Of a stretch of DNA of 64,000 nucleotides, positions 26,746 through 34,878 are shown piece after piece (the stretch's first letter is position 1; every line of letters starts with the position of its first letter). Source of the stretch: a virus; the IMG/VR virus record IMGVR_UViG_3300009503_000027, positions 16,835 to 80,834 of that record; one strand, given 5' to 3'. The translations under genes were made by a program, and so were the position numbers. The notes under the pieces are model-generated. The model was not told the origin of the DNA. It did not search any database and saw only the letters and a program-made list of their open reading frames with translations.

Positions 26746-27307
26746 TGATAATTCTCTCCGTGATTGCTTCCCAGTTGCCGTAAGGCCAGCCCACATAGAG
26801 AGATGCCCGCACACCTGCCTGCAACCCCGCCAGTATATCAGAAGGAGTATCGCCTAGCATATAGGAATGGCGGATGTCGACTTCATTTGCCTGGGAGAGG
26901 ATAAGCCCTGGGGCGGGCTTCCTACATGGGCAGCCTGCTGCCGCCCCGTGGGGGCAGACTAAGAACTTCATGCGCACCTGGCCACGCTGAGTGATGAGCT
27001 GCTGGATATAGCTAAAATCTGCCCCCATGGGCAAGTAGGCGAACTCCATATCGCAATTCCCTAGGATGGATTCTGCCACCGCCAGATTGACATCCAAAAC
27101 ACCTGCAAGCGCAGAAGCATCCCGCGCTACTATTGGCTGGTTGGTGACGCAGATGAGCCGCAAGCCAGCCTGGTCAAGCTGCCGGAGAGCATTGACAGCA
27201 TTGAGCCAGATACGTATCTGGGAAGGGTCAAGGTAGTACTGCCCCCGCGGTAGCGGCTCCAGCACTGGCCCATCTCGGTCGAAAAATACTGCCCTACTCA
27301 AGAGCAT
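26732..27307 (-). CDS. gmhB: D,D-heptose 1,7-bisphosphate phosphatase-type HAD enzyme
   Basis: HAD-superfamily phosphatase of the GmhB/HisB-N class, 191 residues. All family signatures are present: D10-R-D12-G nucleophile motif, T55-N-Q, the zinc loop C118-P-H120 ... C126-x-C128, the following RKPAPG, and G152-D153-x-x-S-D157. GmhB removes the C7 phosphate from heptose bisphosphate on the way to ADP- or GDP-heptose. Specificity between heptose and histidinol substrates cannot be read with certainty. The GT9 enzymes and HldE-like gene elsewhere favour heptose. Overlaps rusA by 14 bases. Confidence 0.75.
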   Translation of the reverse strand: MLLSRAVFFDRDGPVLEPLPRGQYYLDPSQIRIWLNAVNALRQLDQAGLRLICVTNQPIVARDASALAGVLDVNLAVAESILGNCDMEFAYLPMGADFSYIQQLITQRGQVRMKFLVCPHGAAAGCPCRKPAPGLILSQANEVDIRHSYMLGDTPSDILAGLQAGVRASLYVGWPYGNWEAITERIINECT

Positions 27308-27683
27308 GGACAGACACCTCTACACCTGCCGGTGCCTCGTAGACCTTTGATACATGTAGCACCGCTATCTGAGAATCATCACGATAGGCGATACCCGTCA
27401 GGGCATCTTCAACGGGCTTGGCAAGGTTACCTGCATCCGGGCGCCGGATATGCCACTTGCCGGGGCGCATCTTCTTAGGCCGGGGCATATGGAACCGGAG
27501 TTCGAGATGTACTGCCCCCGTCGGGAAGGCAGGGTGCGGCTTAGGTACCATTGCCTCGGCCACCATCCGTATGACTGTCTGCCAAGCACAAACATCCTCC
27601 GCACGCACGTGGAACACCCTACCATGCGCGATGACGCGCTTCCGGCGCTCAGGCTTCGGCTGGCCCGGCACAAAAAAACTCAT
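27294..27683 (-). CDS. rusA: RusA-like Holliday junction resolvase
   Basis: Cuts four-way junctions formed during recombination-dependent replication. It has 129 residues from ATG 27683. It begins with the FFVPGQPKP strand of the family and has the signature RRPDAGNLAKPVEDALTG followed by IAYRDDSQI, matching the RusA pattern D-x-DN-x-x-K-x-x-x-D-x-L-x-G...DD. One aspartate of the usual PDxDNL is glycine here (PDAGNL), so one metal ligand may be missing. It lies among SSB, annealing and nuclease genes. Confidence 0.75.
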   Translation of the reverse strand: MSFFVPGQPKPERRKRVIAHGRVFHVRAEDVCAWQTVIRMVAEAMVPKPHPAFPTGAVHLELRFHMPRPKKMRPGKWHIRRPDAGNLAKPVEDALTGIAYRDDSQIAVLHVSKVYEAPAGVEVSVHALE

Positions 27684-27864
27684 CTGCGCAGTCCGGACAC
27701 ACATCCTTGACTATATCCCCATCACGCTCATATGTCCAGCCCATCGCCTCCATTTGCCACTCCGCATCATTGAACGAGTGGCAATCCTCTATATACTCCT
27801 CGCGTCCACAATAGTCGCACTTGGCAAGGTACAATCCATGCTCAAGTTGCTCAATCACGGCCAT
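27649..27864 (-). CDS. Small zinc-ribbon protein (paralogue 1)
   Basis: A 71-residue protein with CDYCGREEYIEDC near residues 16-28 and CPDC near 56-59, a zinc-ribbon arrangement. It is clearly related to the next gene upstream: both share the plan LEHG/IDRG, C-D-x-CG-R-x-x-YI, F-x-A/W-E, GWTYE, and CP-x-C. Adjacent duplicates of this kind often act as small nucleic-acid or protein adaptors. No function is assigned. Confidence 0.6.
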   Translation of the reverse strand: MAVIEQLEHGLYLAKCDYCGREEYIEDCHSFNDAEWQMEAMGWTYERDGDIVKDVCPDCADEFFCAGPAEA

Positions 27865-28068
27865 CTACTCTCCTCTCAAAACATAGTGCCTAATCTCACA
27901 TTCCGGGCATACAAGAATGCTCAAATCGTCGTCCTGTTCGTAGGTCCAGCCCATCTTGCTGGCCTCCCAGAAGGCATCATACCAGGAACCACAGCCGTCT
28001 ATGTACCTGCGCCGGCCGCAGATGTCACAAGTGACGCAATATACTCCCCGGTCAATCTCCTCCAGCAC
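27865..28068 (-). CDS. Small zinc-ribbon protein (paralogue 2)
   Basis: A 67-residue protein from GTG 28068 (AGGAGG upstream), overlapping the annealing-protein gene. It has CDICGRRRYIDGC and CPEC in zinc-ribbon spacing and is a tandem duplicate of its neighbour downstream. GWTYEQDDD corresponds to GWTYERDGD in the neighbour. The pair separates the recombination genes from rusA. Confidence 0.6.
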   Translation of the reverse strand: MLEEIDRGVYCVTCDICGRRRYIDGCGSWYDAFWEASKMGWTYEQDDDLSILVCPECEIRHYVLRGE

Positions 28069-28897
28069 CGGACTGTTCCTCCTCGCTGGGCTTGGCACCC
28101 TTTTTGTGTTGCCACTTAGTCCATGCCTCAGCGATCTTGGCAAGCAGGTCATCTTCGCTAAGCTTAGACCATTCCTCAAAGTGGCGCGGATTCTGCAAGT
28201 ACTTGGTCGTAGCAGCAGCGAACTCGGCATTCCCTACAGTCATTGCGATTTGGTTGACACGGGCAATGAACTCATTAGCAACGAGAGTTTTCTCTGCTTT
28301 TGCCGCCCCTGGGGTCTTGCCGGGGCTGGTTTCCGCTTGCGCTTCGCGCCGCCGCGCCTCCATTATCTCTTCATATGTGGTTCCCGCCAGGACCTCTACG
28401 CCCAAGGCACGCAGGGCACGCCCTAATGCTGACGTGGCGGCATTCTCGATACAATGATGTACATCGGCGCCATATTCGCGCCGGAGCTGCCCAGGGTGCT
28501 CAGCTTCTGCGATGTCGCGCGGAGTGAGCACCACGCCGGTGGCAATACCCTCTGCCTCACCTACAAGGTCACTGCTAACGGTGACCTTGACGGTGATAAA
28601 GCGCTTGTCAAGGATTTCATTGCCCGTGGGTATGATCTCCGTCCGGACGGAATAGCGGACCGGGCGCTTGAGGGCTTCGGCGGCACGGCCGTGGGCATCA
28701 GCAAACATCCGCAGAAGGCCGCTGACCTTCATATACGGGACAGACGCTCCCCGGTCACTAATTGAGACGGCGAACTCACTGTAGTCCTTGACACGGACGC
28801 GCACGGGGCCAATGTAGATTTCCCGGTCTGCCCCCGCCTGGGGGGTAAAATCGTCAATATTTTCCGTCCACAGCTTATTCTGCTCCAAAGAAGTCAT
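28052..28897 (-). CDS. Putative single-strand annealing protein (Rad52/ERF-like)
   Basis: A 281-residue protein probably promoting annealing of complementary single strands. Strands at residues 80-120 (RYSVRTEIIPTG, RFITVKVTVSSD) lead to HCIENAATSALGRALRALGV at about 147-166. The A-T-S-A-x-G-R-A-L motif recurs in phage Rad52/ERF-type annealing proteins. The C-terminal third is charged and helical, with an acidic end. Overlap with ssb and proximity to a Cas4-like nuclease fit an exonuclease-annealase-SSB recombination set. Confidence 0.6.
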   Translation of the reverse strand: MTSLEQNKLWTENIDDFTPQAGADREIYIGPVRVRVKDYSEFAVSISDRGASVPYMKVSGLLRMFADAHGRAAEALKRPVRYSVRTEIIPTGNEILDKRFITVKVTVSSDLVGEAEGIATGVVLTPRDIAEAEHPGQLRREYGADVHHCIENAATSALGRALRALGVEVLAGTTYEEIMEARRREAQAETSPGKTPGAAKAEKTLVANEFIARVNQIAMTVGNAEFAAATTKYLQNPRHFEEWSKLSEDDLLAKIAEAWTKWQHKKGAKPSEEEQSGAGGD

Positions 28898-29231
28898 CTA
28901 TATCACTCTCCTCTTCATGCGCCATACTGAATGGCCGTGCCGTCGTCACGGAAATGATCGTCCTCCACTGGTCGTTCACCTTCTCGGTATCGAGACGCCC
29001 CTCAATATACATAAGGGTGCCTTCTTTGACCTTGGCAATTGCCTCTGCAGCATTGCCCCAAGCCCGCGCCCAATGGAAGGACCTTTGTGGCTGTCCTTGG
29101 CGCGACCGATCTTCCTCGATGACGAGGACGCACCTCACTACGGGCCTACCGGAGGTAGTATACTCCAGCCGTATACCGCCCTCCTTCGCTCTACTTTTTA
29201 CCCTTGCCACTGCCATGACCTTGTTTATCAT
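28875..29231 (-). CDS. ssb: Single-stranded DNA-binding protein
   Basis: OB-fold protein of 118 residues from ATG 29231 (AGGGGGAA upstream). Recognisable SSB strands: MINKVMAVARV, then GRPVVRCVLVIEE, SFHWARAWGNAAEAIAKV (the W-x-x-x-x-G-x-x-A-E region), and GTLMYIEGRLDTEKV. The tail is acidic (ESDIDDFFGAE) and resembles the DDIPF docking tip of bacterial SSBs, with FF in place of PF. It would coat replication intermediates and recruit partners. Confidence 0.8.
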   Translation of the reverse strand: MINKVMAVARVKSRAKEGGIRLEYTTSGRPVVRCVLVIEEDRSRQGQPQRSFHWARAWGNAAEAIAKVKEGTLMYIEGRLDTEKVNDQWRTIISVTTARPFSMAHEEESDIDDFFGAE

Positions 29232-29982
29232 GCTGCTTCCCCCTGCTAAGTTCCTGGCGGACAATCCGCCGTATCCAGGCCTCCAGGAGGCCCTGAGCCG
29301 CCCAGACATACGGCGGCACATACACATCTGCAAGGTTCACTGCTTGCGCTATTGCCCTTTCGCGTTCTACTGCTTCTTCGGGTGCATCTGCGCTAACATA
29401 ATAATACCCATCTGGGTCGCGCCATAAACCATAACCCTCCTTGCGCAAAACCCGTGCAGCATTGATCAGCCACTCCGCATCATATACCTGCCCGCTACGC
29501 ACAGACGTGCGCTGCATATAGCTAAGCAGGTCGCGTTCCGATATACGCCCCGTGGCCCTGACGATCATCATCAAGGCGGCATAATCCTCGCGGGGGCCAT
29601 GATACTCAGTGAGGAACGGCCCAACCACAAGATTGGTCCCTACGGTATCAAGGACTTTCAGGGCTTCGGGCAGCTTGTAGAAGGTATACTCTTCGGTCAC
29701 ACGGGCAGTAATGGGCACCTGGAGGAGGACATCTTCGAGGGGCACAAATGTACTGGGGACATCATACCGGATGCCCCGCCATCCTTTGGGCACCCGCAAC
29801 TTGGGCACAAACAGGAAGACATCCGTGACGGTTGCCCCGTTCTCGGCCTGCTCTTCAAGGATAACCGTGTAGAGTTGCCCCGCCTGGGGCTCAGTCTCGG
29901 CTTCTACAAAACCCCAAGTGCGCACAACTCCTACTCTGCTATCCTGGTATGATGAGTCTGCCGCGCCCGTCGTGGCCGGCAT
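29191..29982 (-). CDS. Hypothetical protein in recombination cluster
   Basis: Unrecognised 263-residue protein, start ATG 29982 with GGGAGGAT. The N-terminal half is beta-rich (GQLYTVILEEQAENG, VFLFVPKLRVPKGW). Residues about 135-205 look like a winged-helix region (ALMMIVRATGRISERDLLSY, EWLINAARVLRKEG, WRDPDGYYYVSAD). The tail is basic and Gly/Lys-rich. DNA binding is plausible. It overlaps ssb by 41 bases. Confidence 0.5.
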   Translation of the reverse strand: MPATTGAADSSYQDSRVGVVRTWGFVEAETEPQAGQLYTVILEEQAENGATVTDVFLFVPKLRVPKGWRGIRYDVPSTFVPLEDVLLQVPITARVTEEYTFYKLPEALKVLDTVGTNLVVGPFLTEYHGPREDYAALMMIVRATGRISERDLLSYMQRTSVRSGQVYDAEWLINAARVLRKEGYGLWRDPDGYYYVSADAPEEAVERERAIAQAVNLADVYVPPYVWAAQGLLEAWIRRIVRQELSRGKQHDKQGHGSGKGKK

Positions 29983-30163
29983 GGATCTTATCCTCCCAAA
30001 ATTCTAGGATGTCAACGAGCTTCCCGCACTCGTCACCTGTTAGGTCACGCACCCGCGGCTTACCGAAGTGATAGTAGATTAGGTCGTGCAGATACTGGTC
30101 GACAACCTTGCCGGCAATCTCACGCCCTAATCCGTATATGAGCCGATGCTGCTCATCCGTCAT
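29939..30163 (-). CDS. Small helical protein, recombination-associated
   Basis: A 74-residue protein from ATG 30163 with a GGTGG site. It reads TDEQHRLIYGLGREI, HDLIYYHFGKPRVRDLTGDE, CGKLVDILEFWED. This helix-turn pattern, with L-T-x-x-E-x-x-K-L-x-D-x-L, is frequent in small proteins next to phage annealing and nuclease genes. Precise role unknown. Overlaps both flanking genes. Confidence 0.5.
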   Translation of the reverse strand: MTDEQHRLIYGLGREIAGKVVDQYLHDLIYYHFGKPRVRDLTGDECGKLVDILEFWEDKIHAGHDGRGRLIIPG

Positions 30164-30893
30164 TGTCTTCCACCACCCTGGGTTCTGTCCAGTCCCCACA
30201 GATTGTATCATACTCGCAGACAATTTTGGCCTCTGGCCCACAGGGGCATTCCATGACAGCAGGCAGAAGATGCTGCTGAGCGAGTTCCACTACCAAAGAG
30301 ATCCGTCCGCGGACTGCCTCCCATACCGTATCATTCCAGTAGACTACGTACTCGCCCACAAACTCTTCTTCTCCACGCCGTACCACATGAATATAGCCCT
30401 CGTTCACGGGATAACCCGCAGAACGCGCCAGGTGGATATAACAATGTACCTGCTCGCTCCATTTGGTCTCATAGTATCCCAGGTCTTTCACCCACGGGCT
30501 GATGGACTTGCACTCGCAAAGGTACCATGTATTCTCTATGCGCACGAGTGCATCCGCAGTACCCTGCAGGTGCAGCTCTTCGTCTACCATCGGCACCTCA
30601 GTATGCAGTTCGTCTATCCGGCCTTGCTCTAACGCATTGGCTAAGAGAATATGGTAGCGGCTATGCATTTCAGTACCTGCCTCGGCGAAGCGAACCTCCG
30701 TAAAGTTCATGGGCCGCGCAGGGATACCTAGGAAGGCCATCACCTGCCGCCGGAGGCAAGACGTCACCATCGAGGGTGAAATGTACCCCGGCTTCCTGCG
30801 GGGCAGATATTGCGTTGCCAGGAGCTTATTCAGCACGAGGGCCCTTTCGGGTTCGGCGAAGGGTGTACCGTCACTCACTTGTATTTTGCGCAT
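30153..30893 (-). CDS. Cas4/RecB-like PD-(D/E)XK nuclease with Fe-S-type cysteines
   Basis: Probable 5'-3' exonuclease, 246 residues from ATG 30893 (GGAGG upstream). Motifs in order: SCLRRQ near residue 47, GTEMHSRYH (motif with catalytic His), QGTADALVRIENTWYLCECKS (the D and E-x-K of the active site), Q-x-H-C-Y in the helix after it, and a C-terminal set CPCGPEAKIVCEYDTIC. One N-terminal and several C-terminal cysteines fit the Fe-S clamp of Cas4/AddB-type nucleases. With the Rad52-like protein it could replace an Exo/Beta pair. Confidence 0.75.
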   Translation of the reverse strand: MRKIQVSDGTPFAEPERALVLNKLLATQYLPRRKPGYISPSMVTSCLRRQVMAFLGIPARPMNFTEVRFAEAGTEMHSRYHILLANALEQGRIDELHTEVPMVDEELHLQGTADALVRIENTWYLCECKSISPWVKDLGYYETKWSEQVHCYIHLARSAGYPVNEGYIHVVRRGEEEFVGEYVVYWNDTVWEAVRGRISLVVELAQQHLLPAVMECPCGPEAKIVCEYDTICGDWTEPRVVEDNDG

Positions 30894-31173
30894 TTTGTGC
30901 CTCCAGTTTATGCATCCTATGCAAGATACCTGCATACTGCCGGATGTTGGCTATCAGGGCCGCATCCCTTAGCGCTGGATCAATAGCCACAAGGTACCGT
31001 GGATACGCCTCAAGGGCCTCTTCGTACGAGCAGCCATGCTCTTGGGCAATTATACGGGCGGCCTTCTTGACATGCCAGATGTACTTCTTGGGGGCAATGA
31101 AGCCCGACTCTGAGGCCAGCAGCATCTCCTTAAACTCATCTAGCAGCTCCTTCTTCTCGTCACTGATCGGCAC
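30871..31173 (-). CDS. Hypothetical helical protein
   Basis: Unrecognised 100-residue protein. GTG 31173 with GGGAGG upstream is preferred; TTG 31182 is possible. Almost entirely helical (DEKKELLDEFKEMLLAS, WHVKKAARIIAQEHG, EEALEAYPRYLVAI). It overlaps both neighbours in the recombination operon. No metal or nucleotide motif is visible. Confidence 0.5.
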   Translation of the reverse strand: MPISDEKKELLDEFKEMLLASESGFIAPKKYIWHVKKAARIIAQEHGCSYEEALEAYPRYLVAIDPALRDAALIANIRQYAGILHRMHKLEAQNAQNTSE

Positions 31174-31459
31174 TGCCACCAACCTCCCGTGCCCAGTCTT
31201 CGGGACTCATACAGACAAGTTCGAGAGTGCCCCCGGGGCCTAGAAAACGCAGAAGCAATAAGGGACGCTTGCCCTCTTGTAGCGCCTCGGCGGCAATCTT
31301 CTCCCACCAAGCACGCTTCACGGCGATCTGCTTGCCCCCCGTTGCCTTTTCTTCAATGAGCCAGTGCTTATCGTAATGGTCTCCCTTCCAGAAACCAGCA
31401 CCGCTGGCATATTGTTCATACACCTTCAGGGGCCCGATTATGCGTGTTCTTCTGCCCAC
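31160..31459 (-). CDS. Putative PD-(D/E)XK nuclease, Holliday-junction-resolvase-like
   Basis: A 99-residue protein from a GTG with GGGGGAG upstream. The pattern GDHYDKHWLIEEKATGGKQI gives a possible D...E-x-K active site. It is followed by a helix with AVKRAWWEKIAAEAL and a strand PLLLLRFLG, the order seen in small Hjc/Hjr-like phage endonucleases. If active, the phage has two candidate junction resolvases, this and RusA. Overlaps the RecA-like gene by 22 bases. Confidence 0.55.
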   Translation of the reverse strand: MGRRTRIIGPLKVYEQYASGAGFWKGDHYDKHWLIEEKATGGKQIAVKRAWWEKIAAEALQEGKRPLLLLRFLGPGGTLELVCMSPEDWAREVGGSADQ

Positions 31460-32475
31460 GGTGGCAACTCCCCCGTCTCCAGAAGCCGCCGGATGTCCTG
31501 GTAGTACTTATGTATGAGCACCAGTACACTGGACTCCCCTTGGCATTTCTTGCCCAACAGGTTGTACCAACTGCCCGACTTGGTCAGCAAGCGCCTCTTC
31601 TCAAACAGCCGCATGAGCATAACCGCATCCGTGATGAACGGGGCGCGCATCACGCTCTCCTTATCTTCCGGGTCAGGCACATCGGCGAAGTATATGGCAT
31701 ACATGCCCTTTCGCCCCATGGCGGGCATGTACTTGCACCTATCACACCGCCACTCCACGACAACCCCCCTAACTACCTCTGCGTCATCCTCTTTCGCCTT
31801 GATAGCGTATCCGCCTTGGGCGAGGCGTACCTGCAGTATGAGGGATGAATTGAACCTTTGCGCGTGCCCCCCAGGGAGTACATATGCTCCCGTCTGCGGG
31901 TCGCGGTAGGTCTGTTGGATAATCACCAGGGCTATCTTGGCCTTGGCGATGATATGTGTGACACGCCGGATCAAGGCATTGAGCGCTTTCGGGACATGGG
32001 CATAGCTTGTAGATTCCAGCATGGATCTGCCCGCGTCGTGGTGGCTAACGAGCGCCGTCGGGCCATCAATAACTATAAGGCTGACGGGTGGATTAACGGT
32101 AGCCGCCTCATAGACCACGTCCGCCGCAGCCTCGATCGTCTCCACGCTCTCCACGATACCAATCCTGTCAGGATTGACGCCCCAGGCCTGCACCCAAGGA
32201 GCCTGAAGACGCTTCTCGCAATCTATCCAGATGGCCTCTGCCTCTGGATTGGCCGCAAGAGCGTTAAGGACGAGGCTTGTCTTCCCGGTATCGGGGGGCC
32301 CGTAGATGACGGTTATACGCCCGCGGGGAATGCCCCCGAAGCTCTCGTCAAGGGTAACCAGTCCCCAGGAGAGGAACTCCAGCGGGGGCAGATCCGCCAT
32401 CCGCTTGACAACTCCACGCTTTATCAGATCATCCAGCGGCAGTGTTGTCACCTTCTCTGACTGAGGACTGCCCAA
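31438..32475 (-). CDS. RecA/UvsX-like recombinase ATPase
   Basis: A 345-residue RecA-fold ATPase for strand exchange. Walker A is G59-P-P-D-T-G-K-T-S67. Walker B is VSLIVIDGPTALV. IPRGRITVIYG precedes Walker A as in RecA/RadA. A late CDRC pair (W-R-C-D-R-C) near residue 240 may bind metal. TTG 32475 (GGTGG upstream) is the assumed start; GTG 32454 is an alternative. It is shorter and more divergent than bacterial RecA. Clustered with helicase-primase and nucleases. Confidence 0.75.
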   Translation of the reverse strand: MGSPQSEKVTTLPLDDLIKRGVVKRMADLPPLEFLSWGLVTLDESFGGIPRGRITVIYGPPDTGKTSLVLNALAANPEAEAIWIDCEKRLQAPWVQAWGVNPDRIGIVESVETIEAAADVVYEAATVNPPVSLIVIDGPTALVSHHDAGRSMLESTSYAHVPKALNALIRRVTHIIAKAKIALVIIQQTYRDPQTGAYVLPGGHAQRFNSSLILQVRLAQGGYAIKAKEDDAEVVRGVVVEWRCDRCKYMPAMGRKGMYAIYFADVPDPEDKESVMRAPFITDAVMLMRLFEKRRLLTKSGSWYNLLGKKCQGESSVLVLIHKYYQDIRRLLETGELPPWAEEHA

Positions 32476-32713
32476 TCTGCCACCGTTCCCCGGTCTTCGG
32501 ATCCTCCACGCTGAACGTCACCGTAAATCCCAAGGCCCCGGCGATAACGCACAGTTCTTGCAGCCGGATGAGGGTAGGCTTGCGTACCAGCTTGCTTAGG
32601 CGCGACCGGGTGAGCCCGGTCCGGCGGCAAAGTTCGTCGTGGCCCATCTGCTGCACGCGCTCATGGCGTAGCAGGCCCTCGGCTAGCTGAGCCGTCTTTG
32701 TTCGATACTGCAT
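32429..32713 (-). CDS. XRE-type helix-turn-helix regulator
   Basis: A 94-residue protein from ATG 32713 with GGAGG at ideal spacing. The HTH is at residues about 25-50: MGHDELCRRTGLTRSRLSKLV, then LIRLQELCVIAGALGFTVTF, a lambda-repressor-like domain. The C-terminal strand segment VEDPKTGERWQIG is short. It is embedded between primase-helicase and recombinase genes and overlaps both, so it may autoregulate the replication block. Confidence 0.65.
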   Translation of the reverse strand: MQYRTKTAQLAEGLLRHERVQQMGHDELCRRTGLTRSRLSKLVRKPTLIRLQELCVIAGALGFTVTFSVEDPKTGERWQIGQSSVREGDNTAAG

Positions 32714-34814
32714 AATCGTTCCTCCGGCCTTCTGCCAGGCCCCGCGCCTGACGCTCGAGGCGCTGGTCCTCAATGATGTACTGCGCTTCCAGTTCTACGC
32801 CAACGGGCAACGGCCCGGGTTCCACCCAATAGACAGCAGGCGTATAGAGCATAGACTGGGCGGGGGCGAGGGGCCACTCTTCCCCGTAGCGGTTCTTGGT
32901 GATCTTTGCTACGATCTCCAGTGGCTGCCCGGGCTTAGGATACCGCCTCCGGAGGGTGACCTCGTAATCCGTTTGCGCCTCGCCCCCGAACATCGCCCCT
33001 GCCTCGCCGATATCGGCTATGCGGCTAGAAGCGCGATGGCGGGCCACCTGGCGCAGGACTACCACAAAGGTGTTGAGGACGCCCGCCATCGTCTGGGCAT
33101 CCTTAATGACCTCCATCATATGCATGAAGCTTTCCTTCTGCTGAGACCTTGCCAGTTCGAGGTAGTCCACGAAGACGAAGTCTACTTTCCGGCCGATATG
33201 ATCAACCTCTATTTGCCGGACTGCCGCCTCAACCTCCTGAACCGTTGTTGGGCCGTGCAGGAAATAGACATTCGTGCGCATCATATCGGCCACCAAGTCA
33301 TGCGTTACCGTCCAGGCTTCCTCATTCTCTCTCAGTTTAGATAGTACCCGCGCCGGCGTCGTACAAACATCTTTTTCTACGTACCCTGCACGGGCGGCAA
33401 TATTGATTGCAGCCCGCAGGATGATATCGGCCGGCGAAGGCTCGAAGCCGACGACGACTATGCCCGGCGGAGATGCAGTCCCCAGTAGGTTGAGCACCAA
33501 CTGCACCATGAGCGCCGTTTTGCCGATGCCTGCCCGGCCGACAATATGCATGATCTTCCCAGGGATCAAGTCGATATGTTCATCAAGTACAGGGAAGCCG
33601 AGGGAGTAAGGGGCGCGGGTGGCAAAGCTATCAACAATTGCTTCCAGGCTCTGCCAAGCGTCATCAACGCTATATACCGGGAGGCTGCTTCTGCCACGGG
33701 CAGTGAGAAATTGCCGGGCTACAACTGGCTCGATCTTCCACGCCTCGGCTACGATTTGTTCTATCTGGCCCCGTAGCGCGGGACTCGCAGAGGCATAGAC
33801 ATGCCGAAGGGAGCGTTCGGCTTCCTCTCTAGGGCGCTCTAGTAAGGACCTGGTCTGCCACAGTTCGAGTGGCATGACGGAGGATATTTGCTCTTTAAGC
33901 GTCCCTGCCACCAACGACTCGTTCGCGTCCTTCTCCCGCAAGACGAGCACAGACACCGGCCCGGAGTACTCCTTGCGGAGCACAGCTGCATTACGATGGG
34001 CCTTTTCAATGCCTTCACCGGTTGTATCGGGGCAGAGGATGATATGCGGGTCTTTGAAGATGTGAAGGATTGCCGCAACCTGGGAGACACCCAGGAAGCC
34101 CATGTGGGCAACCGCCGCTACCCCGCACTGCCAGAGTGAGATCGCATCATAGGGCCCCTCGACCAGGTACAGCTTGCCATCATAACGAAGCCGGGCTTGC
34201 GCCAGGCCCCAGACGGCTTCGCTACGCTTGAAATACTCCGTTGCTTTAGTTTCATACTTAGGACCGTCTTCGGGCGACTTGCCACGGGACAGGCGGTAAG
34301 CCGCAGCCCGACGAAGGTCATCATTCCAGTTGTGGAACTGCCACCCAATGTGGTGACCGTACCTGTCCGTCACGGGCAGGACAATCTGCCCGGTGCGGAA
34401 GACACCTACATGATAGGCCTTCAGCGCATCGTCAGAAATCCCACGCGAACGCAGGTACTCGAGAACCGCGTTGTTCTCCCAAAGGGCGGCATGCCATTGG
34501 TGTGCCGCCGCCTCCAGCTGCTGGTACCGATTGAACCGCCGCTGGGCCTCTTCTGCATTCAGCTCAACTCCCACGGTGGGGGCAAGCTGGACCAAGGCCT
34601 CATAAGGCGAGATGCCCCGGACATGGGCTACCCAGTCGAAGACGTCACCTGACTTGCCGCAGCCGAAACAATAGAAATGGTCCTGATAGATATGGCAGGA
34701 TGGTGTCTTTTCCGTATGGAATGGGCAGAGGACCTTATCACGCTTTAGCTCATGAGACTGGGCAACAACCTGCCGCAAGTCGAGACGTAAACGTACCTCA
34801 TCCCAAGGAAGCAT
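32661..34814 (-). CDS. Bifunctional DNA primase-helicase
   Basis: T7 gp4-like replicative primase and DnaB-type helicase, 717 residues, strong AGGAGG. The zinc domain has C30-P-F-H33 and C49-F-G-C52. The TOPRIM region has LYLVEGPYDAISLWQCG (about residues 215-231) and the acidic CPDTTGEG. The RecA-like helicase domain starts near residue 390 with Walker A GRAGIGKTA at about 425 and Walker B VDFVFVDYLEL. A late RQ pair (VVVLRQVARH) fits the DnaB H4 region. It primes and unwinds at the fork. No phage polymerase is visible to extend its primers. Confidence 0.9.
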   Translation of the reverse strand: MLPWDEVRLRLDLRQVVAQSHELKRDKVLCPFHTEKTPSCHIYQDHFYCFGCGKSGDVFDWVAHVRGISPYEALVQLAPTVGVELNAEEAQRRFNRYQQLEAAAHQWHAALWENNAVLEYLRSRGISDDALKAYHVGVFRTGQIVLPVTDRYGHHIGWQFHNWNDDLRRAAAYRLSRGKSPEDGPKYETKATEYFKRSEAVWGLAQARLRYDGKLYLVEGPYDAISLWQCGVAAVAHMGFLGVSQVAAILHIFKDPHIILCPDTTGEGIEKAHRNAAVLRKEYSGPVSVLVLREKDANESLVAGTLKEQISSVMPLELWQTRSLLERPREEAERSLRHVYASASPALRGQIEQIVAEAWKIEPVVARQFLTARGRSSLPVYSVDDAWQSLEAIVDSFATRAPYSLGFPVLDEHIDLIPGKIMHIVGRAGIGKTALMVQLVLNLLGTASPPGIVVVGFEPSPADIILRAAINIAARAGYVEKDVCTTPARVLSKLRENEEAWTVTHDLVADMMRTNVYFLHGPTTVQEVEAAVRQIEVDHIGRKVDFVFVDYLELARSQQKESFMHMMEVIKDAQTMAGVLNTFVVVLRQVARHRASSRIADIGEAGAMFGGEAQTDYEVTLRRRYPKPGQPLEIVAKITKNRYGEEWPLAPAQSMLYTPAVYWVEPGPLPVGVELEAQYIIEDQRLERQARGLAEGRRNDYAVSNKDGSASRGPATP

Positions 34815-34845
34815 GTAGTGCCTCCTGCTTCAATTCACTAGATAC

Positions 34846-34862
34846 GGAGGCCGGGGGCCTCC
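34846..34862 (-). terminator. Hairpin between small holin-like gene and primase
   Basis: Perfect 7-bp stem GGAGGCC / GGCCTCC with a 3-base loop in the 64-base gap. No T run follows, so it may be a weak or attenuating terminator. Confidence 0.4.
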
Positions 34863-34878
34863 AGGTGAGCGAGCAGCC

